From positions 1-64,000 of the forward strand of contig MU266367.1 of NCBI GenBank assembly GCA_021014945.1: a stretch of 64,000 nucleotides of DNA. The letters run 5' to 3'. Shown one piece after another: positions 51,301 through 63,884 of the stretch. The stretch comes from Leucogyrophana mollusca (taxonomy: Eukaryota; Basidiomycota; Agaricomycetes; Boletales). A program made the translations under genes and the position numbers. Position 1 is the stretch's first letter, and every line of letters begins with the position of its first letter. Below the pieces are notes generated by a model that was given only the letters and a program-made list of their open reading frames with translations, was not told where the DNA came from and did not search any database.

Positions 51301-52764
51301 CAAGCGGAGTTATTACGGGAGCAAGCACTGGCTTCAACTGACGAAGAACCCGGTTTCACAAGATCTTTGTCACCAGTCAATGAGGACAATCTCATCAATA
51401 TCGGTGCATTTTCGTACACAGATATCAATGTGCGACTCTTTTGGGACAAAGCAGTCCGAGCCCTCCACTCTTTGGAGAGCGGACGAGCTCAGACTGGGAC
51501 AGACCAGCGAGTTGTTGGCCGTGTCCTCGACAACGAGAAACCCGAGGACCGTTCGCTTGTCTTCCTGGCCTCCTCTAGCTCAAACATTTCGATACGGTGG
51601 CAGCAACGAAGATTCATTGGTGCTGGCGCATTTGGTTCAGTCTACCTTGCCGTCAACCTCGATTCGGGCTCCCTTATGGCTGTAAAAGAAATCAAGTTTC
51701 AAGAGCTTTCTGGTTTACCCAGCCTATACTCCCAGATCAAAGACGAACTGAATGTCATGGAAATGCTGCACCACCCCAACGTGGTGGAGTACTACGGCAT
51801 CGAAGTCCATCGGGACAAGGTCTACATCTTCGAAGAATACTGCCAGGGCGGGAGCTTGGCATCGTTGCTTGAACACGGCCGGATCGAGGATGAAAGCATC
51901 GTCCAACTTTACACCATGCAGATGCTGGAAGGGTTGCAGTACCTCCATTCCAAGGGTGTAGTACACCGGGACATTAAACCAGATAGTAAGGCTTCATTGT
52001 TTTGATGCATTATCTTGCAATAATCCGTGATATGCAGATATACTCCTGGATCACCGCGGTGTCATCAAGTACGTTGATTTTGGCGCATCTAAGATCCTCG
52101 CCAAGAACCAGCGTACCATGCAACGATCTCGTCGAGGAGCTGATCCCCCTACGGCTACCAAAGTTGGCGGCTTAGGCGGAGGTCTTGGTATGAACAGCTT
52201 GACGGGGACGCCAATGTACATGTCGCCAGAGGTTATCAAGAACGACAAACGGGGCCGCCACGGAGCGATGGATGTGTGGTCACTGGGATGTGTAGTACTC
52301 GAGTTTGCCACGGGGAAGAAGCCGTGGAGCAACCTCGACAACGAATGGTAAGTTGTATTGTTGTTTGACCCCGTGCCAGGGCACTTGCTGACGGACTCTC
52401 AAGGGCCATCATGTTTCACATTGGAGTCGCAACTCAGCATCCACCCCTCCCAGAGCCCGGCCAGCTCAGCGATCTAGGGATCAACTTCATCAAGCAATGT
52501 CTAACGATTGATGCCATGCGACGGCCGACCGCCGTCGAACTTCTTGATCACCCTTGGATGCTTGAATTCGGTGAAACCATTCTCGGCTATCAAGAGAGTG
52601 AGCTGGTTACCAGTCCACCCGCAGAAATACCCCCAGAGGAGAATTACGAGATGGCCACTGTCGCTCGCCAGGCCGCTATCATCCAGGAGAAGGAAGTGGA
52701 AGCCATTCAAATACCATCACCTACATTATCATCGGTAGGCACGCCAACGCCTGAATCAGAGTAA
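48320..52764 (+). CDS. SSK2: MAPKKK of the HOG pathway (SSK2/SSK22/Wis4 family)
   Basis: It phosphorylates the Pbs2-type MAPKK to activate Hog1 in osmotic and other stresses, downstream of a two-component response regulator. Five exons; the first is 48320-49959. The long N-terminal regulatory region has family sequence (ERLEWQTMLASVLDGDVLRS, EKTRIAVALES, LNIWLGLRAKFSGRSEEEER). The C-terminal kinase has the Gly loop IGAGAFGSVYLA, Lys in AVKEIKF, HRDIKPDNILL, VDFGASK, TGTPMYMSPEV and DVWSLGCVVLEFATGKKPW, all complete. About 1,410 residues. The first intron was placed at gtgcgc (49960) because it gives VAEQVCSLTNKLMVRVANYF in frame. An Asp/Glu-rich patch and a Ser-rich N-terminus precede the conserved part. 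Confidence 0.94.
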
Positions 52765-52982
52765 TCGCAGCATGATCTATTTCCATTTTACCTTTCATTT
52801 TACACTACCATTCACGCAATTTGTAGCCCGATTTCGCATCCACTTGTATGATACTTTGTCTTTTCGGCTTTCTATCAATACACGAGAACACAGTGCTGTA
52901 CCAGACATGCATCTACAAAGCAAGAAAGAGACCATCCCGTGGTCTGGCGTCCGATAAATGAACGAGGCGCGATACGCTAAGG
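52765..52982. other. Convergent intergenic, SSK2 / membrane protein
   Basis: These 218 bases lie between the stop codons of two convergent genes. They are T-rich near 52790 (ttttaccttt and following), as expected for 3' ends. Nothing else was seen. Confidence 0.5.
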
Positions 52983-55900
52983 TCATTCAATAACCCAGCG
53001 TCTAGCATGTCCCGAACCACTGCTCCCTTGGCTTGCGTTACTGGCTGAACTGTGGACACTGCTGTGCGATACGTGCCGCTCGAGAGAATTGTAGCTCCGC
53101 TGTGATGGTGCCCTCATGAAAGCAGCAGGCGGTGCCGACAGCGAGCTTTGACTTGGCTGTCGTTCTATCATTGGCCGGGGGGGCTGCTGCATCATGTTTG
53201 GAGGGGCAAACATCTGAGAGGGAAGCGGAACCTCCGGACCAAATGCCGCTGAGTAAGTAGGGATAGGCTGGTCGTTCGATGGGAAAGGAACTTTTTCCAG
53301 GTCATCACCATAGGTAACAGGGATGAAGTCGTCGCCTGGCAATGGCTCTTGGGCGTTCACTGCGCCAACGTGAGTGCACGGTGGTACATCAACAACTGCA
53401 GCAACTCACAATAGCGGACCAAGCCCTTGCCGAAGTTGACGCGGCAAACTATCCCCAACACAAAGGAGATGAAGGTCAGGAAGACCGAGGCGGAGGTCAT
53501 GACGCCAAAGAACGTCCATTGCATATAGGTCCACCGGAAGGTGGTAGATGCGAACATTGCACCCCACCCAGCCAGATACCCAAGCGATAAAACGAGGAAC
53601 ACCAGCATTGGTATCTTGAGTTCTCGTCGGACTGCAAACCAGCCCTAGAGGTTGTAGTTGAGCAGGAGTGCAAGCGTGCATCAGGGTGAGGTAACATACC
53701 GCGGTGAGCCACGGCAACAAGAGCTACATATCGAAGTATTAAGACCGAGTTAGGATAGCATGAAGCGAAGAGAACTTACAATCAAAGTGATGATCATCAT
53801 TGGCTTGTACACAGGTGACGTTGCAAGATGACCAATGGCCCCGTTCCAGAGCTGGTCTATCCACAGAGCTACGGCAACCACCATAAAGAACAGCGATAGC
53901 TGGATGACAATGGAGAGGAGCAACACCAGTTTGTATATCCGACTGATGGTGAGACACGCGCCCACACGCTTGAATGTTTGCCAGCCGAATGACTGGGGGG
54001 TACCCATTTCTCAGCTCTCTTCTCGTCTGCAAAGACGAAGAAACACATACCTTTGCAAGCCGCCACGTGAGAAAGGCGGATGTCAGCAGCGCGGTGACAT
54101 TGAACACCAAACTGGGGATCTCCGCTGCCGCACGAGACTGCCAATAAGACGGAAGCAAGTTATAGGGGTCACAGGCTCCATTGGTGGTCAGCCTTGCAAA
54201 GTCGCTACGGAACTGGGCTGTGTTGAAGATTTGGAACCCTGCCCAACCTGTGGCAACCATGTGGGTGAGGAGTGAGGCCAATCTGCAGAGAAGTACTATG
54301 AAGCGATTTCATTTTTGAATAAAGAAAGTCTACGCACATATGCGGGACAGATTCGTTGAGGATCTATGGCCATTGATTAAAAGGATTCCATATAAAGCTG
54401 ATCAACGACATACCGCAACGACGGACATCCCGAGCAACCAGAACTGGAAAGCGATGAAGGTTATATCCTCTCGCTTCGTATTCCTCAGTCTAGGGTGTTA
54501 TGAGTTCCTGCCCGGGAGAGAGGTAAACAATCTTACATTTGCACAGGCCAGTCCAAAGCCCAAAGGCACTCGCGATTCAGTATTGCGGGCTCGTTGTCCC
54601 AGGTATACCCATTGACTGTTACGCTAACGGAGCCATTGACTTCGATTGCTTGAATTTCTCCAAGATTGCGCTTGAATGGCTATATAGAATACCACAGTCA
54701 ACCCGAGGTATGGCCTCTTCCAGATAGCGACGTCAGAAATACTAACCTCGTACAGCGCTCCGCTCCCAACGACAGTAACATCTTCGCCGATCTGAACTAT
54801 ATCCTTATTCGTTGGCGCAGAGCTCGGTGTTACAAAGACGGTACTGATAAGCACCACTGTCTTTGTCGCAGCAGCTTCTGATGGAGAGCTCACGGCATGT
54901 GATGAAGCTGCCGTGGTTGAAGTTGCTATGCTGACAGAGCTCGAGCGCGAAAGAGCTGAAGAAGAGCTCGAGACAGCACTGGAGTTGAGGGACGACTCAA
55001 TGGAGGCGTATACCATAGCAGGATCGGCTTGGGTAATCCCAGAAGACATCATAGAGTTGCCAGTCGCAGCCATTCCATCCCACACAACTTGGCACGAACT
55101 CGTGCTCACCGTCGTTGGAACATAATCGCAGAAACGCAAATCGTCCCCCAGGACAAAGAACCCGTCTGGATCCGTCGCGTTTCCTTGTTCAGTTATAGAT
55201 GTCAAGAAATCTACCGCTTGGAGATTGATCCTGAATGCTTGTACTTGGAGAATGACTTGTATGATGCAGTGTATGACGGAGAAGACAAAGTAGATGGTCG
55301 TAGTCCGGGAGAGCGTTATCCGGTCCCACTGTGTCCACAAGGTCGTTAGCAAACGCCGACCAGAATAGGGACTTGGAGAATGGGAGATATACAGCAATTC
55401 ACTCAGCCTTGGATAATAGGTGATGGGTGCCCCGCCCTATACCTAAGGCGAGGATGCTTTCCCGCAACCAGCGAAGTTCGGGGGGTTCGACAGCGACATG
55501 GTGATGTACTCACCAATAGCTTGATCTTGGCGGGAATCGGCACAATGGTCCATAGTTGTTTAACACGCATCTCAGGTAGTTTCGCAAAGAGGGTTCGTTA
55601 TAAGAAAAGTTCAAGGAATGACAATGCCGCTCGGGCAAAGAAAAATGAGCAAGAGTATTCGTTCAAGAAACTCGGGCAATGGACTGAAGAGCGGGCGAGG
55701 AAGAACGTCCGAGACTGCTACGACGGTCCTGCCGGGGTGCAGAGAGTCGAGAGGAAATGAGAGAGCAGTAAGGTACGGATATGGGTTCAACTTGAACGCA
55801 TTGGCCGTGGTGATGAGAATCATCAAATTCCAGAGACCTATAGTTGTCATGACAAGACCCATTAGAACTTTCAAGCATCAAAGTCATGGGAACGATAAGG

Positions 55901-56007
55901 AAAGTAACAGATAACATGCCTCGAATCAGTGTACAATGTACATCACTGTCTGTTGCCCAGCCTCCTCCCAAGACTCCGAGTATGATATATACTAATAGGT
56001 CCCTCAT
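52983..56007 (-). CDS. Uncharacterised multispan membrane protein
   Basis: I recognise no named family. The start MRDLLVYIILGVLGGGWATD is followed by a span (MGLVMTTIGLWNLMILITTA). More spans follow (TTTIYFVFSVIHCIIQVILQ and others), and an external loop with a long Ser-rich stretch. The second half is a block of about seven helices (HMVATGWAGFQIFNTAQFRS, LVFNVTALLTSAFLTWRLAK, FGWQTFKRVGACLTISRIYK, LVLLLSIVIQLSLFFMVVAV, LVFLVLSLGYLAGWGAMFAS, SVFLTFISFVLGIVCRVNFG). The cytosolic tail (NAQEPLPGDDF onwards) is Pro/Gln/Ser-rich and ends HARRWVIE. CDPYNLLPSYWQSRAAAEIP looks like a conserved lumenal/extracellular loop. Many introns; about 700-780 residues. The layout suggests a polytopic plasma or endomembrane protein, possibly a sensor or channel-like protein, but no function can be given. 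Exon borders in the first third are tentative. Confidence 0.75.
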
Positions 56008-56337
56008 CACGACAACCAGTCAGTATCTACCGATGTGTCAAGTAACGAGGACCGTTCGCAGGACTGTCACCGCATCGACCAAGATAGACAGAAGAGTTGG
56101 TCAACGGGGCTGTGCGGGACTGCGGGTCCTGTGAGGTCCTGTGGAGCAAGAGCGACAACAAATCCTTGGCAGCGTCCTGTGGAAGTCGACCACGGAAGAA
56201 ACATTACGGTTACGGGGCGAGTATCCAATGTCTTGACTACAAAAGCCAGCGTAAAATTCGGTTCAATGCCCAGTGGCTACATAGATGAATATTGATATAA
56301 TAATGATATCCTCGTGGCCCAGAATACAGTAGTGAAA
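56008..56337. other. Intergenic, membrane-protein promoter / TFC3 3' end
   Basis: About 330 bases between two minus-strand genes, with no supported gene. It should contain the membrane-protein promoter. Confidence 0.5.
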
Positions 56338-59300
56338 TCAGACTCGGTACCAACATTTCTCCTCCCCTCGAATGAACCAAAAGACATGTTGCTCCTCTCC
56401 ATCCCCAAGGGCCGACAGCCATAGCTGTTCGGGGCCGCTTTGGGGCGGGTGGGCGTCATAACGGGGCTCGGCAAACCCCTCTCGCTGGAGATAGTCCAAT
56501 ACCTCGATAACTTCTAGTCGGTCATAGACTGCCCTCAAACGCCAACGCAGCTCAGTCTGCACAGCCAACAGGTCAGCTAATTGAATACAACCCAAACAGT
56601 GCCAATCACCTGCGAAATCCCAGGTCGAAACAAAATGACGCCGACTACCGCCTTCAAAGCTGCTTCCCAGAGCTCGCCGACCTTCAAACCTCGTATGTCG
56701 AGCCAACGTCGAGGCAGTACCAACGTTCTAGGATCCTCGCACGTGACGACCGCCCATGCCCGTATGTAATCACTGGAAACAAGGACGGGGGTGGTGTAGC
56801 CCGTCCAACGTAGCAGAGGCGGATCGGCGGTGATCACCTTCTGAACCAGGTCCATAACGGCATCGCTGGATTCGCTGAAGCTGGTCTTCAAAGCGCAAAG
56901 ATAAGAAAAGGGACGGTCAACAGTCATCCGACTCACCAAAAGCTGAGCTTTGGTTATCCCAGCTGTCCCCGCAGTGCGTGTAAGTTCCAAGATGCGTCGT
57001 GCCAGATGCGCATCACGCTCGTTAACACTCAATAGTAACGTCGACGAAGTACCGCGAAGGCAGGCTGCGCAATCGATGAGACCTCCGGGCGCCTTGATTT
57101 TGCAAGCCGCCTCCAATCCATCCAGCGTTTCTGCGTGTTCAACCTCGGGGTCTAGGTCCATGAGTGGTATTTCGGGAGAGGATCCAGCGCTGGGTATAGC
57201 CTCTTCAACTGACAACTGACTAAGTCGAATTCGCACCCTCGTCTCAATGTCGTCGTCGTCTGCATGGAAAGTTCAGGTATCAGAAGATGAAAACGCGGTA
57301 GACCCGTACCCGCTTTCTTGCTATTCCAGTCTACTTTCGCTCGGGATGCCGTTGTATGAGACAAATCGATATCAAATTCGACCTAGGGTTATGAGATTTT
57401 TCAATAGCATCCAGGACTTCGCGCAGGGACTTACCTTGTCTTCCGAAACGAGTTCTAACAGCGCCGCGACATCACCGTCTGCAGCAACAAGAGGCCACTC
57501 ACTCCACTCCGCTTCTTCGCCAGCTTGGATGTCTTCCATGGTGCATGCATCCTGGAAGACACCTCGCGAGATGGACCCCCCTATTGCGTTAGAATTGCTA
57601 ACGTAGGCGATGTGAGGTGAACGCCAACATTAAGGGTAAGCCCACGTACACATCAGATATTTTGAAGGTTCTTCCAGGCTTCGACTTCTTCGGGTCGCGT
57701 ACAAGTTTTGATAGTATTCCCCGGCGGAGAAGGTTCGGAATTGCGAGAGAGACGGCTTGCTGACCGGCACTGCGAAGAAGGGACGATGCAGCATCTGGCT
57801 CATAGTGTTCGTTTGGGGTCCCAAATACCATCTGCAGCCCCCGTTCAGTGACCGTGAACAACATGCGGAATCACACTCGCCTTCAGCGCCGCCTCTGCAA
57901 CTTGGACATTCTCGCCTCCAGAGTTGGTGACAAAGGGAATTTCGTCTTTTTGTTTGGTAAAGGCTTGTTGCACTAAACGTTTTTCGCGTCCTTCCTCAGC
58001 CTGAACATTCCACAAGAAGTCCCAAGCTGAGCCGACAGCAGCATCGTCAACAACTTCGAATCGGTCTGAAAGTTCCTCGACTGAGGATGGTAAGCTGAAA
58101 AGCGTTTCGCGCTGCACAAATCCGACCCTCCTGGAGTGCTATGAGCTAGATCCTACTGAGGGTGGCATGCACTTACAGAGCATTCTTATCGATGTGTCTG
58201 CGAAGAAATTCGATATGCTCAATGATGTTAAAGTTCGATAGGCTTTGCGGATCTTCATCGGGCAGGTGATTTGAGCCTCGATGTTGCAGCCAAACCGTGT
58301 ACCACCTATCTTCGAGACGCTTCATATACGCGTCGTCCGCTGCATTTTCTCGGAGGTGTGCAACTCGGTTTCGGACAGAGTTTCGGGGGACAGATGGGAA
58401 GACTTGTTCATATGCGGAGAGATCGAGCCTTTGGGCACCGCGGCAGCGTGCTCTGATGATAGCAGAGGCATCACGAGCTAGCTCGTCATACTCTCTATTC
58501 CATTGGAATCTGCTACGCCTCTGAGACGGCTGATCCTCGGCGTCGTCTATGAGAAGGCAATAAGAAGCGCGAACCAAGAATCAAGAAGCAAATAGCATAC
58601 CCTCTCGTACATCGTTATCCTTCCCTTTTCCCTTCCCTTTCCCTTTTGCTCTCGCGCCTGACGGAGGGGGTTGCGGAGGCCCCTGTTGCGAAACGAGGAA
58701 GTCGACAGGTTTTTCGTGCGCGTTTGACACGACGGGCGGCGGTGCGATGGTCGGGCGCGTAGTTGCAGCGGCTGTGGGATGTGCCTTCGTGATGACCTTC
58801 TTCGCAGCCAGTTTCGCTTCCTTGATGGCTTCCTGAATCTCCCCTTCCCACTTCTGCACGTCTTTTGTTGAACTCGACTGCATGAAGCGGCTACGCACGG
58901 CGCGTATGCGTACACCAATCGTCCCTTTCAGGGGTTCTTGGTGCATGCGGTGTATCAGGCTCTCCCAATCTTGTTCCCGCTGCAATTTTGCCTCTTCCGC
59001 TTTCTTCTGCAGCACTGCTTTGGCCTCAATGTTCTGCCGAGCCAGCTCTTCTGCCTGGACCCGCTTCTGCCGACGTCGCGCCTTGTCTATTTCGTGCACA
59101 GCTCTTTGCGCCTCCAAAGTAAAATGGTCAACCACGACTCGGCGAGGAGCACTGATGGTGTGGCAGATGTGCTGCAGCTGTGAGTCGGCATCTTCGTCGT
59201 CAAGCGGAGTGTGCCCAGTGGTCATATTGACGTATCTTCCCAAGAACTGTCTCTGATGCCAGGTAAGCACGTAGTCGGATCTCCAAGACGTTCTTCGGCG

Positions 59301-62300
59301 TAGAGACCTCGAGATTCCAACGCTCGCAGCCAAAGGGCCTCCATCATCGCTTGTGGTAGGGCAGGCGATGCCTTCAGCGTAATCGCGATCCAGGCACAGA
59401 TTTTGCAATTCCTGCCAATACAGGACAGCTTCCGCGCGGGTGTGAAGGGGTGCATCCCTCCAATAGGGGGGGAACGATTCAGACGTGGCCCAGAGATGAA
59501 GAGGAGCAAGAGTCTTAAAACGCCAGTACTGCGGAGCTGCCATTGGCGCGCCCACGGTCCACCCTTCCAGAGAAGCGGTTTTGAACGTCACAGGATGATC
59601 ACCATTAGCAGCGCAGACATACTCTGCAGTGTCCGCAGACGAAGGTTCTAAGGGAATCACCAAACCCAAAGCGCGCAGAGTGTCCATAAGGTCCAAGATT
59701 CGCGACTTTGTCCTCGCTCTTCCAACTTGCAAGGACGAGGAAATGTGACTTGGCAGGTTCTGTACAGGGGTCTGACGCCCGTGTTCTGACTGCAAAAGAT
59801 TCAAGACTCCTTCATCATGCGACAGGACAGAGACCAAAGCGCAGTAGGTAGAAAGCGGGGTGTCGAGTTGGTAGAGCGAGATGTCGATTATGCGATGCTC
59901 GTGAGATACCACCCTCGGGGAAAGTGGAGTCTGATCAAGGATACCGAGCGTGAAGAGATGGAACTCGCGCAGTCTGACTGCTTTGCCAACTAGGTAGCCA
60001 TACATCTGGGACAGCGTAGTCCTTTCGGTGAGAAGAACCTCGCGGATGGTGTCGGGATGGTACGAGAACAGTTGCTCCGCCCGAGCTGCATTCCTGTTCC
60101 AACGTTCGGTATTGTCTCCCCCTGGCTCGTCCAACTGCAGCAATTGTAATGGCAGAGCGGCCCGCTGCGTTGAATTACGGTCTGAGCCGTAGTCCACAGG
60201 CTCCTCTAGTGTCTTGATACTGCGCAGTGTCGGGGCTAGGGCAGTGCGACTCAACTCGCGGAGATACTCATGGATCTTCTCTTGTGGAGTTTCTGGAAGG
60301 TACAACAAGCATGCAGGTCGGCTCGCGCCGGTCGGGGAAACAACAGAAGTCCCGAGCATTTTGATGCGACCACGGCTTTCCATGCTCTTGAGTGCCGCAG
60401 TTGCCGTTCGCTTGTCAACGCGAGTACCTACTGGTGCACTGGTGGGTTCGCCCGTTTGAGACATCGTCTCAAGCAGAGCCATGTGAGCATCGAGGAACTC
60501 CTTTGTATGCAGATTCGCAATTCCACCAAAGTTCTGTATAACGCGGAACAGCTCGTTTTCACGGCGTAGGTGGGATATATTCAGATTGGCACGGCTGCCA
60601 CTCTGGTCCGCTTTCGGGTTGCGTCTGGCGCGTTTGGAAGGCCGTTCAGATGCAGGAGTACCAGAGGCATCTCGTTTCTCAGTAGATATGAGGGAAGCCA
60701 GCTGTTCCACGCCTTCGGCTGATGCCTGGAAAAGCGAAATCTCTGGATTACGCTCGGAAAAGCCAGGTAGTTTGCATTAACTTACATTGGACCCAGCCAC
60801 GAGTGTCGGATCGATAGGGACATACTCCACCCGTCTTGAATGTTCTGCGTGTTCCACAGTCTCCGAAGTCCCGCCTCCTTCAACTGGAGTTAGTGCGTCA
60901 AGAGGCGGAGCGGGTGTACGCATAAGTGGCGTGACCGTGTCTTCTTGGAGTTCATCCACTTCCATATCTTCGTCCAGCACGGGAATGTCGTCCGGAACTG
61001 GTTGGGGGCTCTTTCGTGAACCTCTCCGATGCCCTACCTGTGGCTCGTCTTCGCGAGGGGTCACTGTCGCTTTCTTGGAGGAACGGCGGGGACTTTCCGC
61101 GGTGGGAGTGACAGTGGTGTCTTCCTGATCAGGCGCAATCGATGCTTCTCGAGTGGCAGGTAAGGTTGTTGCGGCCCCCTCTTCATTAGATGCATCTCTG
61201 ACTTGGGGCGCACCATGGGCGGACCCAGTCGCCGCGCCAAATAACGACTCTGTGCTAGTGGCGACATCAGGGACCTGAATAGTGCTCGAATCTGACTGCC
61301 GCTCTGATTCCGTCACAACAAGGGGAACAGCTTCGCTGGACGCTTTGTCTACAGCGCCCTCAGCAATAGAACCTTCTCCAGCTGCAGGGCCATCTGCGGG
61401 CCCGGAGGCTGGCTTTTCCTTCGGCCGGCGTCCGCGTTTTTTGGGTGGAACGGGGGACGTGCCTCGTGCTGGTCTTTGTGGCTTAGCGACGCGAGATGGA
61501 CCGGCATCTGCGCTATCAGCGGGAAGGTCGTCCGCCTTCTTCTTCGGTGGACGACCCGGCTTCCTGGGAGACACCGGGTCTGCGCTGTCTGCAGGATCGG
61601 GATTTTTTCGCGGCCTGCCGCGCTTTTTGGGTTCAGGGGCGGCAGGCGGTGGGGCATCCATCTGTACGTTACCATCAGGGGGCGCAGACGGACCGGCCTC
61701 GGCTGAGTTGGTCTCTAGATTTACATCGTCGAGCTTCGCTTTCTTGTGTGGGCGGGCTCTCTTGGGTTTCGGAGCAGGTTCCATAAGCTCGTCTACTTCG
61801 CTAGCGTCTCCGTCTTGGTCCACCGCCCCGCTGATTTCGTCTCTTTTCCGCTTCTTCGTGTTGACCTTTGCATCCTTCTTCCTCGGCCTCCCTATCTTCG
61901 TACCAGCCTTTTTGGGCTTACCGCCGTCCTTGAAGGTGTCCTGGTACATATGAAGCGTCTCCTCATCGTCATAGAATAGCGCAGCTTCCACAACGGCGAA
62001 CTCGCCGACATTCGACAGATCGACGTCCGCGTACGAGGTCGTCGTGTCGTCCAGCTGCTCGTTCGACATGACAGTGCGGTATGCGGCGATCGTGTAATAC
62101 CTGTGCCGGCGTTCTCGGCCAAATGTTTCCATGAAGTCTGCGGTGCCGAGGTCGCGGAGGTGGGAAGGGGGAAGGTTCTTCGTCGCACGCGTCAGGAGGA
62201 GTTCGATGGTGCGCTTGTCGAAGTTGCCCATGGCGGTGCAGATCTCCTGATGTGCTCGTTGATCAGCCGTGCTAAGATCAACCAGAGGTCATCTCACGTT

Positions 62301-63884
62301 CAAAGTCATGCCTGTGGAACCCGCTTCTTCGAGCAAGTCGGAGACCTGCTTGTGGATGGTCCGATTGGCCTTCACTTCGGTGTGGCCGGCTAATGCAGGG
62401 TGTGAGGCTGGCATAACGGGGACGAGCGGTGCACGTACTCGTACCGTCATCCAAACCCATGTCCTTCTCGTCGTCGTCTGCGTTCTGGGAGTCCACGATT
62501 ATTCCGTCGTCGAGAGGCTGGTTGTTATCCGGAGTGATGAGCCTGATGCACTTGACGCTGCGACCCTCGATTTTGCTGCTCGGGACCATGACTCGCTCAA
62601 CCACGCCTTGTTGGATGAGTTCGCGAAGGCGGGTCTGGAAGAAACGACGGTCGGTTTTAGTAGGATTTGTGAACCCCTATTGACAAGAGTTGAGTAACAG
62701 CAAAGCACGCAAAACGAAGAGAGCATACTATAGTCATTAGGAGGTTGTTTGAGGCATGTATGTAGTTCTTGGAGGCTTTGAGCAGCTTGACGACGCGGTT
62801 GCGTACGAGTGGGAGGCTGGATAGATGTCGCGAGTCAATCGGGTCAAAACCGGCAAAGGACGACTGCCTTGTGGCGGCGGTGTCGTCTGCGTCGTCGGGT
62901 GTCTGAGCATGGACTTCACCTACGATAACAGGGTCGTCTTCTCTGGCCTCTTCCTCGTGAATCTGTTGCCACAAGGCGCTACGCTCCACGAAATACTTGT
63001 GAATGCACGAGTGGTTTCCAACTCCACCGCGTCGAGCTTTGATACTTGATAACAGTGAGCAGGCTTTAGGGGAAGTGAAACTCGACGTACACCAATCCGA
63101 GCTCAAGGAGCTGCTTGATGACATAGAAGCAGGTTTTCTGGTCGTATTTTGTCGTCCTACCGAGTGCTACGGTGGTTATCCCTGCCTCTCTGCCTCGGGT
63201 GATGAGCTGGAGGGCACTGTACACCATTGGGCTAAGTTTTTGGGGCTAGGACTCGTCGATAAGCGAGCTCTCCCGATAAATGGGAACGTACCCGGATGTG
63301 AGAGCCAGTGATAGCGGCGAAAGATGTTTCGGGGTCGACGGCGATCCTCAAGCCATCGCCATACTCTGCTCGCAGGTCCTCCAAAGACCTATTCCGAGCA
63401 TCGGGCACTAGGTTGAGGGCAGGAGGGGCTTCCTCGACATGCTCCTCCCCCTTGGCTGCGGCCTTGCGGCGAGCACTTGTTTGGGGAGCGATGTATACCT
63501 CAGAAGAGACGCCCGGGGGCGGAGTCCCTACACGGACTGTAGGCTGCTGGACAACGACGGACCAGACGAAGGCGCAGAAGGCATCGTCGACGACTTGGGG
63601 GTGCGTTGCGTCAACGCTGTAAAAGCCGACGATAAAGTCTTTTAGGCGAGAAACGTCACAGCCTAGAATGAAATGAGAAGTCAGGAAATGGACAGTGACG
63701 GGGTTCGATCGGTCATTCTCGAGATGACCACCACAATTTAAGCGCCCTTTTTACCGAACGACACCTTCGAGCTTCGTCGGCGACTGTCTGTTCGCGGCGA
63801 CCTCAACAAATATTATTAAATGTTCTCACCTAAATCTCCGTCGAATGACAGCTCTCGAAGACAATGGCGGACTAGTTCATCCAT
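56338..63884 (-). CDS. TFC3: TFIIIC largest subunit (tau138/GTF3C1), B-block binding
   Basis: This TFIIIC subunit binds the B box of tRNA genes and recruits TFIIIB/Pol III. The first exon is MDELVRHCLRELSFDGDLG, followed by an unusually long first intron of about 170 bp and then CDVSRLKDFIVGFYSVDATH. Winged-helix exons come next (YFVERSALWQQIHEEEARED; ASKNYIHASNNLLMTI; LIQQGVVERVMVPSS-like sequence with VKCIRLITPDN). One exon (60777-62231) holds a basic AT-hook array. The next long exon (58581-60710) has HLRRENELFRVIQNFGGIAN and a coiled coil of Lys/Glu/Arg. C-terminal extended winged-helix exons include RFQWNREYDELARDASAIIR and RPGISQTELRWRLRAVYDRL, ending EEKCWYRV at 56338. Around 2,100-2,200 residues, like human GTF3C1 and much longer than yeast Tfc3 (1,160). 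Internal exon borders are partly unresolved. Confidence 0.9.

Noticed and set aside
54840..55125. Plus-strand frames over the Ser-rich region of the membrane protein
   Set aside because: They are antisense shadows caused by the Ser/Thr codon repeats of the minus-strand gene.
58620..58655. Pyrimidine-rich tract as a possible microsatellite or regulatory repeat
   Set aside because: It is coding: it spells a short Gly-Lys repeat in the TFC3 linker.
61282..61953. 223-codon open frame on the plus strand
   Set aside because: It is the antisense of the AT-hook exon of TFC3; biased Pro/Ala/Lys codons keep the reverse frame open. It has no domain character.
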